Origin: Bryopsis sp. KO-2023
Taxonomy: Eukaryota > Chlorophyta > Ulvophyceae > Bryopsidales > Bryopsidaceae
Length of the DNA: 64,000 nt
Assembly: GCA_030272585.1 (NCBI GenBank)
Contig: BSYQ01000009.1
Span: 1,798,001 to 1,862,000 of the forward strand
Direction: 5' to 3'
Part shown: positions 12,449 through 23,081 of the stretch, in pieces
Layout of the letters: each line of letters begins with the position of its first letter
Numbering within the stretch: the stretch's first letter is position 1
Program-made: the position numbers and the translations under genes
The notes under the pieces: model-generated
Told to the model about the DNA's origin: nothing
Databases searched by the model: none
The model's input: the letters and a program-made list of their open reading frames with translations, nothing else

Positions 12449-13878
12449 TCCTCTTGAAGTCACACTTAACCGTATCTTTGGTCTGCGCGGTTAAAAGATG
12501 AAATTGAGTCCTCTTTCTTGCCACTGATATCATATCGGGAGAGAGCACAATAACTTCTGATTTTTTGCATTTTACTGTTGCCATTCTTGCAACCATGTGT
12601 ACATTCACACTCCTGTAGTGCTGAAGGTGGGTAGATTATCATTTAGGGGTTTATCTTTTTGGAGGCATCGCGCAATTCCTCATTATTAACTAAATTTGAA
12701 GAAACCACCAGAACATGGCACAAGTTGCCCCTTGTTTCCAGCTCTATGTGGATGGATTCAGGAGCAAAAAAAAAGATTGCAAGAGCTAATTATATTGCCG
12801 TTTGTGGGGATGCAACGTGTAATCATTGTTATTGCTATGGCCTGATTTCGCTGTCTGGCATTTCTTCGGCATTAGGGGGGGGATGGCCTCTTCTTGTCAT
12901 ATCGTAATCATTGGTTTGGGGTTATTTTTGTAATTATAGGATCCATTTGTTGTTGGTTACTGTTTTTTAGTTCTTTGTATTTGCTGTTTGTAAGGGTTTT
13001 ACCCTTCTTGTGTTCGTTTATGGGTGCTGAGAGCTGTAATTGTCTGATTGATTGACTGACAATTGTTTTATCCTGAAATGTGCCTCTCTAACAAGGTTAT
13101 CCAGAGGTCGTTGTAATGGGAGAGTGGCTATTCTCGTCCACAATGCAATTCGATATTTTTTTGTTTGTTTGTCCTGAAATGGACCCCTGCTTGGGATGGG
13201 TCGCCCCCAACATGGAAAGGGTGACAATAAACAAAAAAACATAGAAAATTGCGAAGACGGTGCCCGTTCAAAAAGGCGTTTTCTCGTGTTGTATTAAGTC
13301 CATCTCCTCCCAACGGTCGAAAGCAGAGCTCTCCGCAGTCCGGCTGTGTAAAACACAGAAAAGTCGCAAATGCCAAGGCGTCGGCGATCGGTGTTGCAAC
13401 ACAGGACGTTCCAATTGGAACGTCCTGTGCCCTGATGACCTATGTACATCCTGCAAAAACGAAGCAGGAAGAAGTACGGCCAATATATGGGAAAGACAAT
13501 ACACCCAATCGACCTCAACAGCAGTTGTTCATCAGTCATGAATTCCGTTCATCGACCTTCCTAAGTGCATAAGCGAGTGTGGATAATGGGTGTTTCTATG
13601 GAAAGAGTAGCTACTCTCGACCGCAGCTATTCAGGAGAGGCTTTCTCTCTAGCCTTCACTGGGATACATGATAAAGCCCCAAGTTTTAGGGTGCGATCTC
13701 AAGCTTGCGATCGTTTTGGAAACGACCTTGAAGTCGGAAGTCACAAACATGGCTGACTTCCAGGAGGAGTTAGGGTGCAGTCCTCTGACATGAAAGAGGG
13801 ATAAGTGTCATGCTTTGACTTCTTCTTCTTCTTCTTTGTTAAGTGTGCCTTGTTAGAAGAGCGGGCGCTGATGCCAGG
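12449..13878. promoter_or_regulatory. Divergent intergenic region between F1 and F2
   Basis: The two paralogues are transcribed away from this 1430-bp gap, so both promoters should lie in it. It contains a perfect 30-bp palindrome near 13402-13431 and a CTT repeat near 13820. Open frames on both strands around 13250-13570 show no family resemblance. Confidence 0.45.
13402..13431. repeat. 30-bp perfect palindrome
   Basis: The arm CACAGGACGTTCC is followed by AATT and then its exact reverse complement. It sits between the divergent F1 and F2 start codons and could be a dimeric transcription-factor site or a small cruciform. No other copy was noticed in the window. Confidence 0.7.
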
Positions 13879-15814
13879 ATGTACATGTGTCGAACCGTCA
13901 TCCTGTTAGTCTTTACAATCTCGTCGGGGATCGCGGCATCACAAAACAGCACAATTGTGGATACCACCAAAGATTTCAGGGATGCGCTCTACGATACAAG
14001 CATTGCCACAATATATCTGCAGCACTCTCTCACCATCTCAGGGGAGCAATGGGGATTCGTGAGACCGGAAGTCAAACGGCTGGTAACACAAGGTCATTTC
14101 TCTTTCTATTTCATCCCTTCTGAACTAGAAGCAGAACAGGACAGACTTTTCCACCAAAAAAATAATAATAATAATAAAAATACACATTGAAATTTTTTCT
14201 ACCGTGAGATTGCAACTCCAGCCGATACAAACAATCAAAACAAATGGTTCCACCCTGTCTGAAATCAGTTTCACTTAAATTCAGGTCAAGATTGCACCGT
14301 TGCAACACACGGAAACAGAATTTTTTCTGGACCTTAGTGGTGGCACCTACTTGGCGTCTGTGAGCGGGCCATCTGGGGAATTGCACATCCAGGATGTAAA
14401 AGTCCGTGGCGCGTACAATGTCGTTCTTGGCAGTTCTGGAAGTGTGGGGCTCCTGACTCTGTTCGATGTGAACGTTCCTCAATCCATGCACCTACACAAC
14501 GTCACTATTTGCATGACTCAGGAAGTTTGCAATAGATTTTCGAACGACTTGAGGGTCGTTGCTTCATCCTCGAAACAGATTTTTGCTGGCCTTGACGGGG
14601 TTTCTTGCACGTTCCCTGATGAAATATATGACGATCCTTTTGATACGTTCACTTTCCCGAACGAATGCATATTTCCTCAAGTGTGGGACTCGAGCAAGGT
14701 TTCAGGAAGCATTCATGCGCACAATGCCTCCCTATCTTGCGCAGAAAAGTGCCTGTCGAGCGCCGAACCACAAAATCTACCAGTGGTGCAAATTTCTACA
14801 GTGAGTGAACCTGGCAAGAACATGGGCAATGCTGCAAATCCAACACACTTTGATGCAATCTCCATTCACAGGTAGTGTGGGTGTAGGGAGACAGTCGCCA
14901 ACTTGTGGCGGCGATTGGAAGTACAGGGCTCGAGTCCCAGATTCTCAATATCCAGCTCCTGGGTCAAATTGTGATCTATGAACACAAGTGGTCAAGCCGC
15001 CTCTTTATTCCGTCTGAAAGAAGCGGAACCAAGATTTGCATTGATGGGCTGTTGGAAGATGGAAACCACGCGGAGTTTGTTTTCTCAGCGAATGGCATCA
15101 TGATACAGGCGCTAGCAGGATTTACTCTCCAGCTTACAAACCTTGAATTGGTGATGGAGTGGTTTGGACCAGGCTTGATTTCGAAAACAGATTGGTCCTT
15201 CCCTTTCCGTGACGACGACGAATACTTCAACCAAGTAAGCCACTGTATTAAAGGAATTCCCCAAGGTGTGCTGGTTAGCTTCCAAAATATTATTGAGAAA
15301 CTTCTTTCTCTATTTGTTGCAATTGCAGTGGCCACTGTTTCTTCCATACATGTTCGCCATTAAAGCTTCAACGCTCGATATGGACGACGTATCAATAGTG
15401 TACAAGGTCTGCCCATCCAACCTGGACTTGGATAGATTTGTCGCTTCCATGAACGACTTCAAAGAAAATTTCGAGACCAAGGACTATGGAACTTTTGAGC
15501 CAAAGCCCCCATCACTTAGCGTTGAGAAGCATTCGGACTCCGGCGTATTCTTTGAACACTTCCACGTCACGCTTCCCACTTTTATGGAAAACGGACATGT
15601 AGCTGGGGTGAATACTTTCGTTTTGCACGATGTTTTGGTTGTTTGCAATTCCTTTGGTGAACCGGTCGACGAGATTTCGGGTACCAATGAGGAAAAGAAC
15701 AAGAAGATGAAGCGAAACAAGGAAAACAGCGGCAAGGGAATTTCACCCGCCTCGTGCCTGGGACCCCTCTGGGTATCTGTGGGTGTGGCAATGATCATTC
15801 TGATGAATTTGTGA
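13879..15814 (+). CDS. Secreted, probably GPI-anchored protein, family F (copy F2)
   Basis: Four exons, 13879-14082, 14285-14800, 14887-15234 and 15329-15814, encode 517 aa with every intron in phase 0. Exons 1, 3 and 4 mirror F1 almost residue for residue (for example MEWFGPG and VCPSNLDLDRF), and exon lengths match or differ by a few codons. The protein has a signal peptide (CRTVILLVFTISSGIAAS), Asn-glycosylation sequons, scattered cysteines, a Lys/Asn/Ser-rich linker near the end and a terminal hydrophobic tail (LGPLWVSVGVAMIILMNL) preceded by PAS, a plausible GPI attachment region. An alternative start is the ATG at 13885. The inverted arrangement with F1 suggests duplication with inversion. 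Function is unknown and a surface role is inferred. Confidence 0.87.
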
Positions 15815-17181
15815 AAGGGATGGACTGAAATTACCACTGGATACTTTATCAACGAACAGGGTGATTGATTGACAGGAATTAAAGGGCTGATGCCTGTCGA
15901 AAGGGGAAGGGAAATTAGGACTTGAGACGAGTGACTCGCAGCCGTTGTGTGTGGTGGTCATTGTGGTTTTGGGCTTATATTGCAAACACCAGAATTGAGG
16001 CATGTTGCAACACACATACAACTGATCTCAAAAGTGGTGTGTGTGCTACACAACGAGAATCGGCCCACGCCCACTGTCTGGAGGTCGATCAGGACAGTGG
16101 TAGGTGGAAAGAAAATAGTGGGGGAGCCGATTCCTTCACCACTAACCAAGCTTTGGACCGGTATTTTATGTACACATCATGTAATAGTCAGACTAGAGGG
16201 AGTTGGGAAATGGCGTGTGGTATTCAGGTAAGAAGGGAAGGCGTTTGCGTTGTTCTGATCTGTTGGAACCCAGTTGGTGGCGCTCTCCCCTTGTGGGGCA
16301 GCCTTTCACTGTCTCAGCCCGTTTAAACGGAAATTTCTCACTGGTCAACTGGATCCATTCAGACAAACCAAATTGCGCAGGTTTTAAATATTGAAAGAGG
16401 GAGCTGCTTCTTAAAAAGGTGGAACACCTCTTGAAACTCAAAAATAGTACTTAATGACTTGCCAGGAGGAAGCAAACTTCAGGCCGACAATTTCGACATT
16501 TACATTTTCGAGAAGAGAATCAAACACTCCTCCATGTCAGTCTTTGTTCCACATCGTCGCTCGACAATGATTCAAAAGAAGGTTTTTCTTTGCCCAACAC
16601 GTTTTTATACACACACACAGATCAAATTGCGAGAAATTGTGCTCAAACTACACTGAAGCAAAGAAAGAGAATGCAAACAAGTTTTCACACTCCTTTTTTT
16701 CATTCTAGTGGATAGGCAAAGGAAACGCAGAGCAGGGGCTTCTTGTTCTCACAGAAAGAAATAGGACAGAGTTCACATGAACACAATCGTAGAACTCGAC
16801 AAAAACAAAACTCACAAGTTTCTGACTGCGCATCCGTTACATTGGCCATTTTGTTTTTCGGACCGTCGACGGCCGAAGCTCTTTTTGAAAATACCACAAC
16901 AGATTCCATCACCCTTCTCCACATCCAACTCATAGAAAAGAGAACAGCTCTCGTCACGATCAGGTCCAAATGCAACGTGCGTCGATACCACTCACAGACG
17001 TGGTTCGAAAGATAGGCTTTCCACTGCTTTCTTTCAAGTGGATACCGCCCTAATGTTCGCTTCTACACAGAAGAGACGAACGATACTCGTGTATGCCCGA
17101 AATTATACAAGATCCTCTGGTTTGTGTTTCATTTGTCGTCGCTCCACATCATGATGAGAATGGAGCCATCATACAACCGTG
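15815..17181. other. Intergenic sequence
   Basis: This is the 3' side of F2 and of the convergent Ala-rich gene. Short open frames on both strands (for example 16700-16975 minus) have no recognisable domain or splice support. I see no RNA gene or repeat. Confidence 0.4.
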
Positions 17182-18612
17182 CTAGTAACAGAAGCACTGC
17201 GGCACTGACGATCCCAAGGGGAAAATCAGCAGATTGTGGCTAGGGTCGAAAGAGGCCCCGCTTCGCAGCCCATTCTTTGCGCACCTGTCGAAAACACAGG
17301 CAACAGAGACAGTTCATCACCGATATAGATAGGCAGAATATTCAGCGAAGAATACCACCACCAATTCAACTCTTCTCACCCAGGGGCATCCCAGCAGCAT
17401 GAGTACTCAGCAACCGTGGTGCAGACTGGGATCTGCGAGCCGGTCGTGGTTGTCGAGGAGCCAGCATCAGCAGTTCCGTCGCCGCTTGTCGTTGGAGCTG
17501 GGTCGTCCACAGCACCGATGTTGACGTTTATCGCGGTGGAGCTTCCCTCCACATCGACTCCGCACTCGGAGTCGGCACTCAGTTCGCCTGAGCAGATAAC
17601 ACTCGGTTTTAGCCAAATAGATGCAAGGATGCGGTTGAGTGGGGCCACCACGAAACCACCAAACCTGTGCAAACTTCTGAAGTCGCGATCGCCAACGCTT
17701 CGGCGATGGCCGTTGTTGCAGAAAGGACAAATTCGGAGCGGAATGCTTCGGCTTCTCCACTGCCTTCGACACAGGCTTCGGTACTACCTTCCGCAGCGGC
17801 TTGCGCGAATCCCACTGCTATCGCGGTTAGGTCTCCCATGCATACTGCGCTGGAAGCGCCGCCAGCTGCGACTGCAACGGCTCGAGCGAAAGCTTCGGCA
17901 TACGCAGTTGCGAAGGAATCTCCGCGTGCTACGCTAAAACCGCACCCAAATCCTTGGCCATCACAGGAAACCTGCACCAGCAGAGCACGAGGTCGATGCA
18001 CGGAAAATGAGACGAAAAAGATAACTGAGAAGCCTGTGGCAGTCAACCTTAGCTGGGCTACACCTACCTTTGCCAACGCCTCGAAGTACACGGATGCCAC
18101 GGCAGTCGCTGCCGCCGTTGCTGCGGCTTCCGCCGACACGGGGTCGCACAGGTCGGTTGTTAGGATCTCCTTCACTTCGCTCTCCAGTTTCGATTCTGCG
18201 AATGCAAGAGACTATGGGCACAGCAACAAGAGTCAGGGACTTTCTCTTTGCACTTTGTGAGCTGCTGGGGACAACAAGAACAAGCCTGAGGCGCTCATAA
18301 ATAGGTGAAAAAAATCTCACTTGGCAGCTCGCTCCGGCCCAGCCCTTACACGATCCCGATTTCACCACAAGGCTCACTGAACCAAAAACCTGGCAAGAAG
18401 TGGTTGAGGTCTGGTAGAGGCGTCGACCTACAACAAATTACGGCGAATCTGAGGCTCCGCATCAAAACAAATTTGTTGCTTTTGAAAGCAAGAAAACGAC
18501 AACAGCCACCCCCATCCCACAAAAGAAAGAGCTTGAGCTACAAACCTGCGAAAGCTTGTGGCAGCGCCACGAGTGCGAGGAAGGCCAAGAACACTGCAGC
18601 GTTCATCGTCAT
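17182..18612 (-). CDS. Secreted Ala-rich, Cys-containing protein
   Basis: I do not recognise this family. Five exons join in phase: 18612-18546, about 18202-18072, about 17979-17666, about 17609-17378 and 17284-17182. Exon 1 is a clean signal peptide (MTMNAAVFLAFLALVALPQA). The mature part has stretches where Ala or another small residue occupies every second or third place, such as AEAAATAAATAVASV and FATAYAEAFARAVAVAA, with about a dozen cysteines (LCDP, SCDGQGFGCGF, CCWDAPGC). A Thr/Ser/Gly/Asp-rich segment follows and the C-terminus is Cys-rich. The pattern suggests a secreted structural or matrix protein stabilised by disulfides. The last exon is the least certain: without splicing at 17378, the protein ends at 17376. 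Outer boundaries are exact and inner ones approximate. Confidence 0.65.
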
Positions 18613-20493
18613 TGTGAGAGAAAAAGTTGAGACAAAACAGTCGGTTGAGAGCAAAAAGTACGCACGCACAGAAAAAACACACCAGTCGTTGCTTGTGATG
18701 TTCGGGGAAGAACTGGTATTTATGCCAGACGCACCGGGGCAGTTGCAGCTTTCCCTATCTGATGTGCATAACTTTCAACCATCGCCTGCAGCGTGTGTCG
18801 AAAAGTACAAGCTTTTTCTGCTTTTTGTACTTGAAAAAAACTTCAGGGCAACACATTTCCAGCTGTGTCTTTTGGGTGGTTAGCGTGGTGACATGATACC
18901 GTCGAAAGCAGGACTTACTCTCCAGCTTGCAAAATTGGCGATGGAGTGGTTTGGACCTGGCTTTGTTTCGAAAACAGATTGTAAGTGTAAGCCTGATGTT
19001 TGTTTGGTTGGTTGTCCGGCCAAGAGACATCAACGAAGAAATCAGCTTCTCATGATGTCAGGACCAACGAAGCCAGACAGGGACCCTCCACAAACATCGT
19101 CTTTGTTTCAAAGACATCGTCTTCTCCAGAAAAGAAGACGTTTGTACAAGATTCAAGAAAAAAACACGGGATGAATGTGACACCATGAGGGTGGCACATT
19201 CAAAAGCTGCAAACAGACCCTGTTTTTCAGTCGAAAAACATTCTCTCCAGAAATTGTGCAGAAGTGTGATTGCGATGTGTATTTGTATGAATATCTGGGA
19301 ACGAGTCTATGTTTGGGGCATAGACATGAGAGAGGGCGGTCTTAATATGAATATGTACTATGTATTGCGAGTAACAAAAATCGAATCACATCCTGCAGGG
19401 ATGCCGCTCTACGAAATACTGCACCACTGTACTCTTTACAGTGCATTGTTTCGATGTTTTTTTTTTTTGGATGTTTGTTTGGACTAGGCTTGATCCCTAA
19501 GATAGATTAATTGATCCTCCCCCTCCCGCACTTCCAGCGAATTTGGTAATTTTGTCGAAGGGGAGCCCTTCAGGGTTGCAATTCAATAGTGAGAGTCAGG
19601 TTCTTTGGGTCAGTTTCGAGGATTTGATGTTCTGAGACTCGTACATACATATTTTTGCTATCAATAGATACCAACTCATCCCTACAATGTTCAAACACCA
19701 AAAGCACCCTCTTCTTAAGTGAAAAGTGAAAAGCACCTCTGAGAAAGCACGCATTCCCCTGGAATACCAGGTCTGCAATCTCATCATGATTCCCAGGTAA
19801 ATGAAGCCTCACTGCACCACACCCAATCCTGTCGAGTGCAATCGTATTTTTACAGCACATGCATGTCTTCATATTCACTCAGCGGTGCTGACTGCATTAT
19901 GTTACACAAAGGAACTCGCAACCAAGAGATCCATTGACCCCACCCCCAAATTGCAGTCGAAAATGAACCTGGGGGTGACTTATCCAACATTTTCCCACAT
20001 GGGTGGCTCAGCCAAACCTATGTTCCAGCTACTTATGTTAATGACTATGATATAGATCCTCTTTTCCCTCCCCCTCCCCCCCTTTCCTTTTTAACAAAAA
20101 GCTTCCCTAAAAAATAACCCTGTTCTTCTTGAAAATAAGGTAACGCCATCATCCGATCCAGAGCACCACGCCCCCTCTTTCCTTGGGAAATCGGTAGAAT
20201 GAAGAAAAAAATGAAACCTTCAGTTTGAAGAAAATATTGAAAGATAAGAAACTCTGATCCTGCACCATAATCCCCTCTCCCGAAACCAAAATAAAATCAC
20301 ATGAAGAGGGAGGGGAGGGGGGCGGAGGTAAGACTAGCGTTCCAACAGAGAAAACACAAACCCAAGCTTTTTTTCTTGAGGGAAGGGCATGTGAAAAACA
20401 TAATAATCAAGAATCCAAACAAATGGTACATTCGCCCCCCCCCCCCCCCCCCAATCCCCCTCCCCCAATCCCCCTCCCCCCTCCTCCTCCTCC
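18613..20493. other. Intergenic sequence with one family-F relic
   Basis: Apart from the F-family fragment at 18907-18981, I see no gene in this 1.9-kb stretch. It contains a C-homopolymer run near 20434-20452 and C/T-rich sequence just beyond the MFS stop codon. Small open frames at 19185-19487 and 19570-19878 lack splice or domain support. Confidence 0.4.
18907..18981 (+). pseudogene. Relic of family-F exon 3
   Basis: This 75-bp segment reads GLTLQLAKLAMEWFGPGF and then VSKTDC, matching F2 exon 3 (GFTLQLTNLELVMEWFGPG and on through SKTDW) with a 6-bp in-frame deletion. Nothing family-like flanks it on either side, so it is an isolated fragment, not a gene. It has the orientation of F2 and lies 3 kb beyond it, which suggests a once larger cluster. 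Confidence 0.8.
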
Positions 20494-21987
20494 CTACAAG
20501 GCAGCATCCACTGCTTGGTCCGGATTATCCTCCCGTAGAGCAACATAATCCTTAGCCTTATCATGGGGGTAAGTCCAATGCACCGCGGTGTATAAGAGAA
20601 AACAGATCGTCCAAGGAACCATCAGCCAAAAGAACAACGCATCCCTCAGCGCCGACGCATTAGGTAAATCCTTGTCAGACTCCCCCGTAACTTTCACCGT
20701 CCCCGAATACCCGAATTTTTCGGCCATCAGCCCCACCAGAGGAGCAGCCAACGCCGACAGCGACATTTCGAAAGACCGATCGAAAGAGTAGACCAAGTTT
20801 CGGTGGGAGGGGGGGACGATCTCGGCGAAAATGGGGTTGTTGCAGGCGGAGGCGGCCCAGGGTGCCAGCAACCCCATGAACCCCAGGAGGACGGCGTATA
20901 ACGCCACCGTGGTGGTTTCCCCGTTTCTGGGCATCCCGTGCATCAGTACTATCACGAACGGGAGCTTTATTCCGACGCTGAACTGCGCCACAAACACCCT
21001 GCCATGTTTGGGGAATCGCTCGGCAAAAATGTCGCCCAGAGCGCCTCCGATCACGGCGCCGATCGACGTCAACCCCAGGAACAAGGCCACCAAAAAGCTT
21101 GCCGAGAAATTGGACATCCCGATCAATTGGAAATACAGCGTCATGTAGACGAGCGCTTGCCAGGGGAAATTCCCGAAAACCCCTTGAATAATTATTAACA
21201 AAAAGGTGGGCACTTTGACGACTGACGCGACGGCTTTCATAGTTTCCCTCCAAGGACGCCGCTCGGAGAGCCGATCTTTCACGTTTTCGCGGGGATCCGT
21301 CGCCAATAGTAAAGTCAACGCCCCAATCATCCCGCTGTATACGCCAACCGACAGCATCACGAACCTCCACCCCGCCCAGCCGTTGACGCTGGAGGACCCG
21401 ATGTTCGTCGCGTAGATCTGCCCAGCCATCGCCCCGAACGCGCCCGTGAAATATAGCAACCCAAAAGCCTTTCCTCGATTGCTAGAGTCGAAGTAATCAG
21501 CAGTCAAACTCTGGACGCTCGGAATCACGAGCGAAAGTCCAAACCCATTGATCGCCCAGAGTACCATTCCCTGAGGGAGCGAGTTCGTGAAGGAGAACAA
21601 AACCGTCATCAAGCTCCAAATAAAACATCCCGCGGCAATTACTTTCACCCTGCTGTAGCGGAATCCCAACAAACCACCGATTGGCGAGCAGAGCGCTTGA
21701 GATAACGCTCTAGAAAGCGTCAGGGCGCCCAGCGCTTTCGGTTTCGCTCCGAATGCCTCCCCTACGACCGAGTACATCGCGGGGAGAATCTGCTCCTCCG
21801 CCCGTTCCACCACCGCAGCGAGGTTGAGCGCCACCATAGTTTTCGAGCGCGCCCTCCATTTCTCCCTCTTATCGCCGACATCGTCCTCCACATTAAAGGG
21901 TTTGACCCGCGTTTCGCCCCCTTCCAGCTTTCCGTTAACGAGCGCTTCGGTGTCGGATGCAACAGAAAACGACGCGCTTCTACTCAT
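20494..21987 (-). CDS. Major facilitator superfamily transporter
   Basis: This is a single-exon gene of 497 aa. The cytosolic N-terminus (~55 aa, Ser-rich then charged) is followed by about twelve hydrophobic segments in two halves, with a charged central loop (ATDPRENVKDRLSERR). Motifs include SRALSQALCSPIGGLLGFRY after the second helix, a version of the MFS loop-2/3 signature, and GFGLSLVIPSVQSLTADYF. The overall pattern resembles Spinster-like or organic-anion MFS carriers of algae and protists. The substrate cannot be told from sequence. The lack of introns sets it apart from most neighbours. The stop is followed by a long C-rich tract. The start ATG is the first in frame and follows a purine-rich leader. 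Confidence 0.9.
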   Translation of the reverse strand: MSRSASFSVASDTEALVNGKLEGGETRVKPFNVEDDVGDKREKWRARSKTMVALNLAAVVERAEEQILPAMYSVVGEAFGAKPKALGALTLSRALSQALCSPIGGLLGFRYSRVKVIAAGCFIWSLMTVLFSFTNSLPQGMVLWAINGFGLSLVIPSVQSLTADYFDSSNRGKAFGLLYFTGAFGAMAGQIYATNIGSSSVNGWAGWRFVMLSVGVYSGMIGALTLLLATDPRENVKDRLSERRPWRETMKAVASVVKVPTFLLIIIQGVFGNFPWQALVYMTLYFQLIGMSNFSASFLVALFLGLTSIGAVIGGALGDIFAERFPKHGRVFVAQFSVGIKLPFVIVLMHGMPRNGETTTVALYAVLLGFMGLLAPWAASACNNPIFAEIVPPSHRNLVYSFDRSFEMSLSALAAPLVGLMAEKFGYSGTVKVTGESDKDLPNASALRDALFFWLMVPWTICFLLYTAVHWTYPHDKAKDYVALREDNPDQAVDAAL

Positions 21988-23081
21988 TGCCGCGAAAAAA
22001 TAAAAACAAAAAGGGAGAAAAATCGGCCAAATCAGCGTGAGCGGGGGGGGGAGAGGACCCTCCCTGCGGCTTCGATTATGTCAGCGAGGCAAAAAAGGCA
22101 TAAATTATCCAACTGATTCTGTTTCAGTCGGTCCTTCTTGACGAGGTTACACTCGTGATTCGTTGGTGGTTGGTTCGAAACTGCACGATCGCGCGCGATG
22201 GCTGCGGAATGCCGGCGAAGCCAACCTAACCGTCTCCCAACCATTCCTTGAACAGCAAGCGGATAGGCGGAGAAAGGTGGGTCAGTGGAGCGCGTTCAGA
22301 TGGAATCACGCTGAAAAACGGGTCCCTCTTCGCGATTCGTTGCGTGTCAGCCCCTGATCGCCGCGAGAAAACCCTCGCAAGAACGGTCTTGTTAGGATTG
22401 TCGTGCGATCACGCCAGTTTCTGTGTTTTACGTGTGGAGTTTCGCTGGTTTGGGGGCACGGGATCAATTTTACCACGCATTCCAAGTCGAACGCCAGCGA
22501 AAACGCACATTGTAACGCTTTTGTGTCGACCTTTGGCTTTTGTAACCCGTTTTGACGACGCGTCTGGGTATAGTCGTCATTCCTGCCCGTTTCTGTCAAT
22601 TATTTTGCAACCAGAGCTTCTCCATCGAACATGAAGGGGAGTCTATTTGCTCAGATGGAACAAAATTTACTCAACTGCTTGAAAAAGCGGGGTCTCACCC
22701 ACAAGTCAATGCCACAGGACACACTTCAAACAACAGGATTTTCGAAATTGAAGAATTCTTTTACAGACTTCTTTCTTCTTACAACAAGTATACATAACAT
22801 GAATGAATGAATCTATAATTTGCACCAGGCAAATTTGCCCAACGAAGGCTGTCCACAACAAGGTGCTTTAGCCCAAATACCAACACGTATTTACTTCAGG
22901 GTCAGAGTGCTGTCGGTGAAAGACATATATCCCTGTCCAATTCAACCAGAAAATGAAGAAACCTGGAAAAGCTATATTCTGATGCCCGATCTAATATCAT
23001 CTTTTTTTCTTTCTTTCTTTAATTGTATTTGTGTGTGTCTTTTTTCTGGTTCCAAAAAAATTCAGAAGGGATTCACGCACC
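21988..23081. promoter_or_regulatory. Divergent intergenic region, MFS transporter and WD40-channel
   Basis: This gap of about 1.1 kb separates two divergent genes. An open frame around 22850-23000 (with IPTRIYFRVRVLSVKDIYP) ends before a good acceptor at 23063 and might be an upstream exon of the channel gene, but I could not tie it in. Otherwise I see no feature. Confidence 0.35.

Noticed and set aside
20675..21370. 231-residue Arg-rich frame inside the MFS gene
   Set aside because: It is a shifted frame on the same strand as a well-formed 497-residue transporter.
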